From: Amphiduros pacificus
Lineage: Eukaryota; Annelida; Polychaeta; Phyllodocida; Hesionidae
Direction: 5' to 3'
Length of the DNA: 64,000 bases
Assembly: GCA_949316495.1 (NCBI GenBank)
Contig: OX439010.1
Coordinates: 1,183,001 to 1,247,000 of the forward strand
Shown here: in pieces, positions 23,950 to 38,000 of the stretch
How positions within the stretch are numbered: the first letter of the stretch is position 1
Layout of the letters: each line of letters begins with the position of its first letter
Notes under the pieces: model-generated
Told to the model about the DNA's origin: nothing
Seen by the model: the letters and a program-made list of their open reading frames with translations, nothing else
Database searches by the model: none
Made by a program: the position numbers and the translations under genes

Positions 23950-26900
23950 TACAGCCTCCAAAAAAAAATCAAAGATGTGCATTGGGGTGAGATACACCTT
24001 CAAACAATTTTTCAGAGCGAGCTGAGCGATTTCTGACGTGCCGGTGATCAACGGCAGCGTCAGAAAGGGGCCAAATATTGGTTTTGAATTTTTCCAGAAT
24101 ACATGCTGATCACTACAGCCTCCAAAAAAATCAAAGATGTGCATTGGGGTGAGATACACCTTAAAATAAAATTTCATAGCCACCCAATCGATTTGTGACG
24201 TGCCGATGATCAACGGCAGCGTCACACCGGGGCCAAATATTAGTTTTGAATTTTTCCAGAATACATGCTGATCACTACAGCCTCCAAAAAAATCAAAGAT
24301 GTGCATTGGGGTGAGATACACCTTCAAACGATTTTTCAGAGCGAGCTGAGCGATTTCTGACGTGCCGGTGATCAACGGTTACGTCAGAAAGGGGCCAAAT
24401 TTTGGTTTTGAAATTTTTCAAGAATATGTGCTGATCACTACAGCCTCCAAAAAAATCAAAGATGTGCATTGGGGTGAGATACACTTTAAAATAAAATTTC
24501 AGAGCCACCCAATCGATTTGTGACGTGCCGATGATCAACGGCAGCGTCACACCGGGGCCAAATATTGGTTTTGAATTTTTCAAGAATACATGCTGATCAC
24601 TACAGCCTCCAAAAAAATCAAAGATGTGCATTGGGGTGAGATACACCTTCACACAATTTTTCAGAGCGACCTGAGCGATTTCTGACGTGCCGTTGATCAA
24701 CGGTAACGTCAGAAAGGGGCCAAATATTGGTTTTGAATTTTTCAAGAATACATGCTGATCACTACAGCCTCCAAAAAAAATCAAAGATGTGCATTGGGGT
24801 GAGATACACCTTCAAACAATTTTTCAGAGCGAGCTGAGCGATTTCTGACGTGCCGGTGATCAACGGTTACGTCAGAAAGGGGCCAAATTTTGGTTTTGAA
24901 ATTTTTCAAGAATACGTGCTGATCACTACAGCCTCCAAAAAAATCAAAGATGTGCATTGGGGTGAGATACACCTTAAAATAAAATTTCAGAGCCACCCAA
25001 TCGATTTGTGACGTGCCGATGATCAACGGCAGCGTCACACCGGGGCCAAATATTAGTTTTGAATTTTTCAAGAATACATGCTGATCACTACAGCCTCCAA
25101 AAAAATCAAAGATGTGCATTGGGGTGAGATACACCTTAAAATAAAATTTCAGAGCCACCCAATCGATTTGTGACGTGCCGATGATCAACGGCAGCGTCAC
25201 ACCGGGGCCAAATATTAGTTTTGAATTTTTCAAGAATACATGCTGATCACTACAGCCTCCAAAAAAATCAAAGATGTGCATTGGGGTGAGATACACCTTC
25301 ACACAATTTTTCAGAGCGACCTGAGCGATTTCTGACGTGCCGTTGATCAACGGTAACGTCAGAAAGGGGCCAAATATTGGTTTTGAATTTTTCAAGAATA
25401 CATGCTGATCACTACAGCCTCCAAAAAAATCAAAGATGTGCATTGGGGTGAGATACACCTTCAAACAATTTTTCAGAGCGAGCTGAGCGATTTCTGACGT
25501 GCCGGTGATCAACGGCAGCGTCAGAAAGGGGCCAAATATTGGTTTTGAATTTTTCCAGAATACATGCTGATCACTACAGCCTCCAAAAAAATCAAAGATG
25601 TGCATTGGGGTGAGATACACCTTCAAACAATTTTTCAGAGCGAGCTGAGCGATTTCTGACGTGCCGGTGATCAACGGCAGCGTCAGAAAGGGGCCAAATA
25701 TTGGTTTTGAATTTTTCCAGAATACATGCTGATCACTACAGCCTCCAAAAAAATCAAAGATGTGCATTGGGGTGAGATACACCTTCAAACAATTTTTCGG
25801 TGCGAGCTGAGCGATTTCTGACGTGCCGGTGATCAACGGTAACGTCAGAAAGGGGCCAAATATTGGTTTTGAATTTTTCAAGAATACATGCTGATCACTA
25901 CAGCCTCCAAAAAAATCAAAGATGTGCATTGGGGTGAGATACACCTTCAAACAATTTTTCAGAGCGAGCTGAGCGATTTCTGACGTGCCGGTGATCAACG
26001 GTAACGTCAGAAAGGGGCCAAATATTGGTTTTGAATTTTTCAATGCTGATCACTACAGCCTCCAAAAAAATCAAAGATGTGCATTGGGGTGAGATACACC
26101 TTCAAACAATTTTTCAGAGCGAGCTGAGCGATTTCTGACGTGCCGGTGATCAACGGTTACGTCAGAAAGGGGCCAAATATTGGTTTTGAATTTTTCAAGA
26201 ATACATGCTGATCACTACAGCCTCCAAAAAATTCAAAGATGTGCATTGGGGTGAGATACACCTTCAAACAATTTTTCAGAGCGAGCTGAGCGATTTCTGA
26301 CGTGCCGGTGATCAACGGTAACGTCAGAAAGGGGCCAAATATTGGTTTTGAATTTTTCAAGAATACATGCTGATCACTACAGCCTCCAAAAAATTCAAAG
26401 ATGTGCATTGGGGTGAGATACACCTTAAAATAAAATTTCATAGCCACCCAATCGATTTGTGACGTGCCGATGATCAACGGCAGCGTCACACCGGGGCCAA
26501 ATATTAGTTTTGAATTTTTCAAGAATACATGCTGATCACTACAGCCTCCAAAAAAATCAAAGATGTGCATTGGGGTGAGATACACCTTCAAACAATTTTT
26601 CAGAGCGAGCTGAGCGATTTCTGACGTGCCGGTGATCAACGGTACCGTCAGAAAGGGGCCAAATTTTGGTTTTGAAATTTTCCAAGAATACGTGCTGATC
26701 ACTACAGCCTCCAAAAAAATCAAAGATGTGCATTGGGGTGAGATACACCTTAAAATAAAATTTCAGAGCCACCCAATCGATTTGTGACGTGCCGATGATC
26801 AACGGCAGCGTCACACCGGGGCCAAATATTAGTTTTGAATTTTTCAAGAATACATGCTGATCACTACAGCCTCCAAAAAAATCAAAGATGTGCATTGGGG

Positions 26901-27513
26901 TGAGATACACCTTCAAACAATTTTTCAGAGCGAGCTGAGCGATTTCTGACGTGCCGGTGATCAACGGCAGCGTCAGAAAGGGGCCAAATATTGGTTTTGA
27001 ATTTTTCCAGAATACATGCTGATCACTACAGCCTCCAAAAAAATCAAAGATGTGCATTGGGGTGAGATACACCTTCAAACAATTTTTCGGAGCGAGCTGA
27101 GCGATTTCTGACGTGCCGGTTATCAACGGTAACGTCAGAAAGGGGCCAAATATTGGTTTTGAATTTTTCAAGAATACATGCTGATCACTACAGCCTCCAA
27201 AAAAATCAAAGATGTGCATTGGGGTGAGATACACCTTCACACAATTTTTCAGAGCGACCTGAGCGATTTCTGACGTGCCGTTGATCAACGGTAACGTCAG
27301 AAAGGGGCCAAATATTGGTTTTGAATTTTTCAAGAATACATGCTGATCACTACAGCCTCCAAGAAAATCAAAGATGTGCATTGGGGTGAGATACACCTTC
27401 AAACAATTTTTCAGAGCGAGCTGAGCGATTTCCGACGTGCCGGTGATCAACGGTTACGTCAGAAAGGGGCCAAATATTGGTTTTGAAATTTTTCAAGAAT
27501 ACATGCTGATCAC
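23950..27513 (-). repeat. 3564-bp block (22 units), copy 2 in S1
   Basis: This is the second copy of the block, directly following copy 1. The 297-codon frame at 26557-27450 translates identically to those at 22993, 38893, 50083 and 53647, showing how closely the copies agree. After about 27513 the order changes to the 27.5-29.8 kb group of units, which in S2 follows a single copy of this block. Confidence 0.88.
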
Positions 27514-29821
27514 TACAGCCTCCAAAAAAAAATCAAAGATGTGCATTGGGGTGAGATACACCTTCAAACAATTTTTCAGAGCGAGCTGAGCGATTTCTGA
27601 CGTGCCGGTGATCAACGGCAGCGTCAGAAAGGGGCCAAATATTGGTTTTGAATTTTTCCAGAATACATGCTGATCACTACAGCCTCCAAAAAAATCAAAG
27701 ATGTGCATTGGGGTGAGATACACCTTAAAATAAAATTTCATAGCCACCCAATCGATTTGTGACGTGCCGATGATCAACGGCAGCGTCACACCGGGGCCAA
27801 ATATTAGTTTTGAATTTTTCAAGAATACATGCTGATCACTACAGCCTCCAAAAAAATCAAAGATGTGCATTGGGGTGAGATACACCTTCAAACAATTTTT
27901 CAGAGCGAGCTGAGCGATTTCTGACGTGCCGGTGATCAACGGCAGCGTCAGAAAGGGGCCAAATATTGGTTTTGAATTTTTCCAGAATACATGCTGATCA
28001 CTACAGCCTCCAAAAAAATCAAAGATGTGCATTGGGGTGAGATACACCTTCACACAATTTTTCAGAGCGACCTGAGCGATTTCTGACGTGCCGTTGATCA
28101 ACGGTAACGTCAGAAAGGGGCCAAATATTGGTTTTGAATTTTTCAAGAATACATGCTGATCACTACAGCCTCCAAAAAAATCAAAGATGTGCATTGGGGT
28201 GAGATACACCTTCAAACAATTTTTCAGAGCGAGCTGAGCGATTTCCGACGTGCCGGTGATCAACGGTTACGTCAGAAAGGGGCCAAATATTGGTTTTGAA
28301 ATTTTTCAAGAATACATGCTGATCACTACAGCCTCCAAAAAAAATCAAAGATGTGCATTGGGGTGAGATACACCTTCAAACAATTTTTCAGAGCGAGCTG
28401 AGCGATTTCTGACGTGCCGGTGATCAACGGCAGCGTCAGAAAGGGGCCAAATATTGGTTTTGAATTTTTCCAGAATACATGCTGATCACTACAGCCTCCA
28501 AAAAAATCAAAGATGTGCATTGGGGTGAGATACACCTTAAAATAAAATTTCAGAGCCACCCAATCGATTTGTGACGTGCCGATGATCAACGGCAGCGTCA
28601 CCCCGGGGCCAAATATTGGTTTTGAATTTTTCAAGAATACATGCTGATCACTACAGCCTCCAAAAAAATCAAAGATGTGCATTGGGGTGAGATACACCTT
28701 CAAACAATTTTTCAGAGCGAGCTGAGCGATTTGTGACGTGCCGGTGATCAACGGTAACGTCAGAAAGGGGCCAAATATTGGTTTTGAATTTTTCCAGAAT
28801 ACATGCTGATCACTACAGCCTCCAAAAAAATCAAAGATGTGCATTGGGGTGAGATACACCTTAAAATAAAATTTCATAGCCACCCAATCGATTTGTGACG
28901 TGCCGATGATCAACGGCAGCGTCACACCGGGGCCAAATATTAGTTTTGAATTTTTCAAGAATACATGCTGATCACTACAGCCTCCAAAAAAATCAAAGAT
29001 GTGCATTGGGGTGAGATACACCTTCAAACGATTTTTCAGAGCGAGCTGAGCGATTTCTGACGTGCCGGTGATCAACGGCAGCGTCAGAAAGGGGCCAAAT
29101 ATTGGTTTTGATTTTTTCCAGAATACATGCTGATCACTACAGCCTCCAAAAAAATCAAAGATGTGCATTGGGGTGAGATACACCTTCACACAATTTTTCA
29201 GAGCGACCTGAGCGATTTCTGACGTGCCGTTGATCAACGGTAACGTCAGAAAGGGGCCAAATATTGGTTTTGAATTTTTCAAGAATACATGCTGATCACT
29301 ACAGCCTCCAAAAAAATCAAAGATGTGCATTGGGGTGAGATACACCTTCAAACAATTTTTCAGAGCGAGCTGAGCGATTTCCGACGTGCCGGTGATCAAC
29401 GGTTACGTCAGAAAGGGGCCAAATATTGGTTTTGAAATTTTTCAAGAATACATGCTGATCACTACAGCCTCCAAAAAAAATCAAAGATGTGCATTGGGGT
29501 GAGATACACCTTCAAACAATTTTTCAGAGCGAGCTGAGCGATTTCTGACGTGCCGGTGATCAACGGCAGCGTCAGAAAGGGGCCAAATATTGGTTTTGAA
29601 TTTTTCCAGAATACATGCTGATCACTACAGCCTCCAAAAAAATCAAAGATGTGCATTGGGGTGAGATACACCTTAAAATAAAATTTCATAGCCACCCAAT
29701 CGATTTGTGACGTGCCGATGATCAACGGCAGCGTCACACCGGGGCCAAATATTAGTTTTGAATTTTTCAAGAATACATGCTGATCACTACAGCCTCCAAA
29801 AAAATCAAAGATCTGCATTGG

Positions 29822-32418
29822 GGTGAGATACACCTTCAAACGATTTTTCAGAGCGAGCTGAGCGATTTCTGACGTGCCGGTGATCAACGGTTGCGTCAGA
29901 AAGGGGCCAAATTTTGGTTTTGAAATTTTTCAAGAATATGTGCTGATCACTACAGCCTCCAAAAAAATCAAAGATGTGCATTGGGGTGAGATACACTTTA
30001 AAATAAAATTTCAGAGCCACCCAATCGATTTGTGACGTGCCGATGATCAACGGCAGCGTCACACCGGGGCCAAATATTGGTTTTGAATTTTTCAAGAATA
30101 CATGCTGATCACTACAGCCTCCAAAAAAAATCAAAGATGTGCATTGGGGTGAGATTCACCTTCAAACAATTTTTCAGAGCGAGCTGAGCGATTTCTGACG
30201 TGCCGGTGATCAACGGTTACGTCAGAAAGGGGCCAAATTTTGGTTTTGAAATTTTTCAAGAATACGTGCTGATCACTACAGCCTCCAAAAAAATCAAAGA
30301 TGTGCATTGGGGTGAGATACACCTTAAAATAAAATTTCAGAGCCACCCAATCGATTTGTGACGTGCCGATGATCAACGGCAGCGTCACACCGGGGCCAAA
30401 TATTAGTTTTGAATTTTTCAAGAATACATGCTGATCACTACAGCCTCCAAAAAAATCAAAGATGTGCATTGGGGTGAGATACACCTTAAAATAAAATTTC
30501 AGAGCCACCCAATCGATTTTTGACGTGCCGATGATCAACGGCAACGTCACACCGGGGCCAAATATTAGTTTTGAATTTTTCAAGAATACATGCTGATCAC
30601 TACAGCCTCCAAAAAAATCAAAGATGTGCATTGGGGTGAGATACACCTTAAAATAGAATTTCATAGCCACCCAATCGATTTGTGACGTGCCGATGATCAA
30701 CGGCAGCGTCACCCCGGGGCCAAATATTGGTTTTGAATTTTTCAAGAATACATGCTGATCACTACAGCCTCCAAAAAAATCAAAGATGTGCATTGGGGTG
30801 AGATACACCTTCAAACAATTTTTCAGAGCGAGCTGAGCGATTTCTGACGTGCCGGTGATCAACGGTAACGTCAGAAAGGGGCCAAATATTGGTTTTGAAT
30901 TTTTCCAGAATACATGCTGATCACTACAGCCTCCAAAAAAATCAAAGATGTGCATTGGGGTGAGATACACCTTCAAACAATTTTTCAGAGCGAGCTGAGC
31001 GATTTCTGACGTGCCGGTGATCAACGGTTACTTCAGAAAGGGGCCAAATATTGGTTTTGAAATTTTTCAAGAATACATGCTGATCACTACAGCCTCCAAA
31101 AAAATCAAAGATGTGCATTGGGGTGAGATACACCTTCAAACAATTTTTCAGAGCGAGCTGAGCGATTTCTGACGTGCCGGTGATCAACGGTAACGTCAGA
31201 AAGGGGCCAAATATTGGTTTTGAATTTTTCAAGAATACATGCTGATCACTACAGCCTCCAAAAAATTCAAAGATGTGCATTGGGGTGAGATACACCTTAA
31301 AATAAAATTTCATAGCCACCCAATCGATTTGTGACGTGCCGATGATCAACGGCAGCGTCACACCGGGGCCAAATATTAGTTTTGAATTTTTCAAGAATAC
31401 ATGCTGATCACTACAGCCTCCAAAAAAATCAAAGATGTGCATTGGGGTGAGATACACCTTCAAACAATTTTTCAGAGCGAGCTGAGCGATTTCTGACGTG
31501 CCGGTGATCAACGGCAGCGTCAGAAAGGGGCCAAATATTGGTTTTGAATTTTTCCAGAATACATGCTGATCACTACAGCCTCCAAAAAAATCAAAGATGT
31601 GCATTGGGGTGAGATACACCTGAAAATAAAATTTCATAGCCACCCAATCGATTTCTGACGTGCCGTTGATCAATGGTTACGTCAGAAAGGGGCCAAATAT
31701 TGGTTTTGAAATTTTTCAAAAATACATGCTGATCACTACAGCCTCCAAAAAAATCAAAGATGTGCATTGGGGTGAGATACACCTTCAAACAATTTTTCAG
31801 AGCGAGCTGAGCGATTTCTGACGTGCCGGTGATCAACGGTAACGTCAGAAAGGGGCCAAATATTGGTTTTGAATTTTTCAAGAATACATGCTGATCACTA
31901 CAGCCTCCAAAAAAATCAAAGATGTGCATTGGGGTGAGATACACCTTCAAACAATTTTTCAGAGCGAGCTAAGCGATTTGTGACGTGCCGGTGATCAACG
32001 GCAGCGTCAGAAAGGGGCCAAATATTGGTTTTGAATTTTTCAAGAATACATGCTGATCACTACAGCCTCCAAAAAAATCAAAGATGTGCATTGGGGTGAG
32101 ATACACCTTCAAACAATTTTTCAGAGCGAGCTGAGCGATTTCTGACGTGCCGGTGATCAACGGCAGCGTCAGAAAGGGGCCAAATATTGGTTTTGAATTT
32201 TTCAAGAATACATGCTGATCACTACAGCCTCCAAAAAATTCAAAGATGTGCATTGGGGTGAGATACACCTTAAAATAAAATTTCAGAGCCACCCAATCGA
32301 TTTGTGACGTGCCGATGATCAACGGCAGCGTCACACCGGGGCCAAATATTGGTTTTGAATTTTTCAAGAATACATGCTGTTCACTACAGCCTCCAAAAAA
32401 ATTAAAGATGTGCATTGG
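29822..32418 (-). repeat. 2597-bp block, copy 1 in S1
   Basis: The tandem partner is 32419-35015 at offset 2597 (16 units plus 5 bp). Shared private markers are GTGAGATTCACC (about 30149/32746) and, at the right end, CTGTTCACTACAG with AAATTAAAGATG (32379/34976). The left boundary is where the copies begin to agree (after AAAGATCTGCATTGG here versus AAAGATGTGCATTGG in the partner). The right boundary is where CTTCAAACGATTT here differs from CTTCACACAATTT after the partner. Confidence 0.87.
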
Positions 32419-35015
32419 GGTGAGATACACCTTCAAACGATTTTTCAGAGCGAGCTGAGCGATTTCTGACGTGCCGGTGATCAACGGTTGCGTCAGAAAG
32501 GGGCCAAATTTTGGTTTTGAAATTTTTCAAGAATATGTGCTGATCACTACAGCCTCCAAAAAAATCAAAGATGTGCATTGGGGTGAGATACACTTTAAAA
32601 TAAAATTTCAGAGCCACCCAATCGATTTGTGACGTGCCGATGATCAACGGCAGCGTCACACCGGGGCCAAATATTGGTTTTGAATTTTTCAAGAATACAT
32701 GCTGATCACTACAGCCTCCAAAAAAAATCAAAGATGTGCATTGGGGTGAGATTCACCTTCAAACAATTTTTCAGAGCGAGCTGAGCGATTTCTGACGTGC
32801 CGGTGATCAACGGTTACGTCAGAAAGGGGCCAAATTTTGGTTTTGAAATTTTTCAAGAATACGTGCTGATCACTACAGCCTCCAAAAAAATCAAAGATGT
32901 GCATTGGGGTGAGATACACCTTAAAATAAAATTTCAGAGCCACCCAATCGATTTGTGACGTGCCGATGATCAACGGCAGCGTCACACCGGGGCCAAATAT
33001 TAGTTTTGAATTTTTCAAGAATACATGCTGATCACTACAGCCTCCAAAAAAATCAAAGATGTGCATTGGGGTGAGATACACCTTAAAATAAAATTTCAGA
33101 GCCACCCAATCGATTTTTGACGTGCCGATGATCAACGGCAGCGTCACACCGGGGCCAAATATTAGTTTTGAATTTTTCAAGAATACATGCTGATCACTAC
33201 AGCCTCCAAAAAAATCAAAGATGTGCATTGGGGTGAGATACACCTTAAAATAGAATTTCATAGCCACCCAATCGATTTGTGACGTGCCGATGATCAACGG
33301 CAGCGTCACCCCGGGGCCAAATATTGGTTTTGAATTTTTCAAGAATACATGCTGATCACTACAGCCTCCAAAAAAATCAAAGATGTGCATTGGGGTGAGA
33401 TACACCTTCAAACAATTTTTCAGAGCGAGCTGAGCGATTTCTGACGTGCCGGTGATCAACGGTAACGTCAGAAAGGGGCCAAATATTGGTTTTGAATTTT
33501 TCAAGAATACATGCTGATCACTACAGCCTCCAAAAAAATCAAAGATGTGCATTGGGGTGAGATACACCTTCAAACAATTTTTCAGAGCGAGCTGAGCGAT
33601 TTCTGACGTGCCGGTGATCAACGGTTACTTCAGAAAGGGGCCAAATATTGGTTTTGAAATTTTTCAAGAATACATGCTGATCACTACAGCCTCCAAAAAA
33701 ATCAAAGATGTGCATTGGGGTGAGATACACCTTCAAACAATTTTTCAGAGCGAGCTGAGCGATTTCTGACGTGCCGGTGATCAACGGTAACGTCAGAAAG
33801 GGGCCAAATATTGGTTTTGAATTTTTCAAGAATACATGCTGATCACTACAGCCTCCAAAAAATTCAAAGATGTGCATTGGGGTGAGATACACCTTAAAAT
33901 AAAATTTCATAGCCACCCAATCGATTTGTGACGTGCCGATGATCAACGGCAGCGTCACACCGGGGCCAAATATTAGTTTTGAATTTTTCAAGAATACATG
34001 CTGATCACTACAGCCTCCAAAAAAATCAAAGATGTGCATTGGGGTGAGATACACCTTCAAACAATTTTTCAGAGCGAGCTGAGCGATTTCTGACGTGCCG
34101 GTGATCAACGGCAGCGTCAGAAAGGGGCCAAATATTGGTTTTGAATTTTTCCAGAATACATGCTGATCACTACAGCCTCCAAAAAAATCAAAGATGTGCA
34201 TTGGGGTGAGATACACCTGAAAATAAAATTTCATAGCCACCCAATCGATTTCTGACGTGCCGTTGATCAATGGTTACGTCAGAAAGGGGCCAAATATTGG
34301 TTTTGAAATTTTTCAAAAATACATGCTGATCACTACAGCCTCCAAAAAAATCAAAGATGTGCATTGGGGTGAGATACACCTTCAAACAATTTTTCAGAGC
34401 GAGCTGAGCGATTTCTGACGTGCCGGTGATCAACGGTAACGTCAGAAAGGGGCCAAATATTGGTTTTGAATTTTTCAAGAATACATGCTGATCACTACAG
34501 CCTCCAAAAAAATCAAAGATGTGCATTGGGGTGAGATACACCTTCAAACAATTTTTCAGAGCGAGCTAAGCGATTTGTGACGTGCCGGTGATCAACGGCA
34601 GCGTCAGAAAGGGGCCAAATATTGGTTTTGAATTTTTCAAGAATACATGCTGATCACTACAGCCTCCAAAAAAATCAAAGATGTGCATTGGGGTGAGATA
34701 CACCTTCAAACAATTTTTCAGAGCGAGCTGAGCGATTTCTGACGTGCCGGTGATCAACGGCAGCGTCAGAAAGGGGCCAAATATTGGTTTTGAATTTTTC
34801 AAGAATACATGCTGATCACTACAGCCTCCAAAAAATTCAAAGATGTGCATTGGGGTGAGATACACCTTAAAATAAAATTTCAGAGCCACCCAATCGATTT
34901 GTGACGTGCCGATGATCAACGGCAGCGTCACACCGGGGCCAAATATTGGTTTTGAATTTTTCAAGAATACATGCTGTTCACTACAGCCTCCAAAAAAATT
35001 AAAGATGTGCATTGG
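32419..35015 (-). repeat. 2597-bp block, copy 2 in S1
   Basis: Second tandem copy with the same markers. One difference from copy 1 is GGCAGCGTCAC at about 33137, where copy 1 has GGCAACGTCAC at about 30540. The same pair of blocks sits at 42158-47351 in S2 and 56912-62105 in S3. Confidence 0.87.
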
Positions 35016-38000
35016 GGTGAGATACACCTTCACACAATTTTTCAGAGCGATCTGATCGATTTCTGACGTGCCGTTGATCAACGGTAACGTCAGAAAGGGG
35101 CCAAATATTGGTTTTGAATTTTTCAAGAATACATGCTGATCACTACAGCCTCCAAAAAAATCAAAGATGTGCATTGGGGTGAGATACACCTTAAAATAAA
35201 ATTTCAGAGCCACCCAATCGATTTGTGACGTGCCGATGATCAACGGCAGCGTCACCCCGGGGCCAAATATTGGTTTTGAATTTTTCAAGAATACATGCTG
35301 ATCACTACAGCCTCCAAAAAAATCAAAGATGTGCATTGGGGTGAGATACACCTTCAAACAATTTTTCAGAGCGAGCTGAGCGATTTGTGACGTGCCGGTG
35401 ATCAACGGTAACGTCAGAAAGGGGCCAAATATTGGTTTTGAATTTTTCAAGAATACATGCTGATCACTACAGCCTCCAAAAAAATCAAAGATGTGCATTG
35501 GGGTGAGATACACCTTCAAACAATTTTTCAGAGCGAGCTGAGCGATTTCTGACGTGCCGGTGATCAACGGCAGCGTCAGAAAGGGGCCAAATATTGGTTT
35601 TGAATTTTTCCAGAATACATGCTGATCACTACAGCCTCCAAAAAAATCAAAGATGTGCATTGGGGTGAGATACACCTTAAAAGAAAATTTCATAGCCACC
35701 CAATCGATTTGTGACGTGCCGATGATCAACGGCAGCGTCACACCGGGGCCAAATATTAGTTTTGAATTTTTCCAGAATACATGCTGATCACTACAGCCTC
35801 CAAAAAAATCAAAGATGTGCATTGGGGTGAGATACACCTTCAAACGATTTTTCAGAGCGAGCTGAGCGATTTCTGACGTGCCGGTGATCAACGGTTACGT
35901 CAGAAAGGGGCCAAATTTTGGTTTTGAAATTTTTCAAGAATATGTGCTGATCACTACAGCCTCCAAAAAAATCAAAGATGTGCATTGGGGTGAGATACAC
36001 CTTAAAATAAAATTTCAGAGCCACCCAATCGATTTGTGACGTGCCGATGATCAACGGCAGCGTCACCCCGGGGCCAAATATTGGTTTTGAATTTTTCAAG
36101 AATACATGCTGATCACTACAGCCTCCAAAAAAATCAAAGATGTGCATTGGGGTGAGATACACCTTCAAACAATTTTTCAGAGCGAGCTGAGCGATTTGTG
36201 ACGTGCCGGTGATCAACGGTAACGTCAGAAAGGGGCCAAATATTGGTTTTGAATTTTTCAAGAATACATGCTGATCACTACAGCCTCCAAAAAAATCAAA
36301 GATGTGCATTGGGGTGAGATACACCTTCAAACAATTTTTCAGAGCGAGCTAAGCGATTTGTGACGTGCCGGTGATCAACGGCAGCGTCAGAAAGGGGCCA
36401 AATATTGGTTTTGAATTTTTCAAGAATACATGCTGATCACTACAGCCTCCAAAAAAATCAAAGATGTGCATTGGGGTGAGATACACCTTCAAACAATTTT
36501 TCAGAGCGAGCTGAGCGATTTCTGACGTGCCGGTGATCAACGGTAACGTCAGAAAGGGGCCAAATATTGGTTTTGAATTTTTCAAGAATACATGCTGATC
36601 ACTACAGCCTCCAAAAAAATCAAAGATGTGCATTGGGGTGAGATACACCTTCAAACAATTTTTCAGAGCGAGCTAAGCGATTTGTGACGTGCCGGTGATC
36701 AACGGTTACGTCAGAAAGGGGCCAAATATTGGTTTTGAAATTTTTCAAGAATACATGCTGATCACTACAGCCTCCAAAAAAAATCAAAGATGTGCATTGG
36801 GGTGAGATACACCTTCAAACAATTTTTCAGAGCGAGCTGAGCGATTTCTGACGTGCCGGTGATCAACGGCAGCGTCAGAAAGGGGCCAAATATTGGTTTT
36901 GAATTTTTCCAGAATACATGCTGATCACTACAGCCTCCAAAAAAATCAAAGATGTGCATTGGGGTGAGATACACCTTAAAAGAAAATTTCATAGCCACCC
37001 AATCGATTTGTGACGTGCCGATGATCAACGGCAGCGTCACACCGGGGCCAAATATTAGTTTTGAATTTTTCAAGAATACATGCTGATCACTACAGCCTCC
37101 AAAAAAATCAAAGATGTGCATTGGGGTGAGATACACCTTCAAACGATTTTTCAGAGCGAGCTGAGCGATTTCTGACGTGCCGGTGATCAACGGTTACGTC
37201 AGAAAGGGGCCAAATTTTGGTTTTGAAATTTTTCAAGAATATGTGCTGATCACTACAGCCTCCAAAAAAATCAAAGATGTGCATTGGGGTGAGATACACT
37301 TTAAAATAAAATTTCAGAGCCACCCAATCGATTTGTGACGTGCCGATGATCAACGGCAGCGTCACACCGGGGCCAAATATTGGTTTTGAATTTTTCAAGA
37401 ATACATGCTGATCACTACAGCCTCCAAAAAAATCAAAGATGTGCATTGGGGTGAGATACACCTTCACACAATTTTTCAGAGCGACCTGAGCGATTTCTGA
37501 CGTGCCGTTGATCAACGGTAACGTCAGAAAGGGGCCAAATATTGGTTTTGAATTTTTCAAGAATACATGCTGATCACTACAGCCTCCAAAAAAAATCAAA
37601 GATGTGCATTGGGGTGAGATACACCTTCAAACAATTTTTCAGAGCGAGCTGAGCGATTTCTGACGTGCCGGTGATCAACGGTTACGTCAGAAAGGGGCCA
37701 AATTTTGGTTTTGAAATTTTTCAAGAATACGTGCTGATCACTACAGCCTCCAAAAAAATCAAAGATGTGCATTGGGGTGAGATACACCTTAAAATAAAAT
37801 TTCAGAGCCACCCAATCGATTTGTGACGTGCCGATGATCAACGGCAGCGTCACACCGGGGCCAAATATTAGTTTTGAATTTTTCAAGAATACATGCTGAT
37901 CACTACAGCCTCCAAAAAAATCAAAGATGTGCATTGGGGTGAGATACACCTTAAAATAAAATTTCAGAGCCACCCAATCGATTTGTGACGTGCCGATGAT

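Larger units (their letters stand above)
20386..36764 (-). repeat. Superunit S1 (16379 bp, about 101 units)
   Basis: This is the most complete superunit in the window. In order it holds two copies of the 3564-bp block (20386-23949 and 23950-27513), about 2.3 kb of other units, two copies of the 2597-bp block (29822-32418 and 32419-35015), and a tail to 36764. The tail and the start of the next superunit repeat S0/S1 sequence at offset 16379. S2 and S3 carry most of this content at offsets 12336 and 27090. Because it contains every block found in S2 and S3, S1 is the best reference for the higher-order repeat. It has no coding content. Confidence 0.7.
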
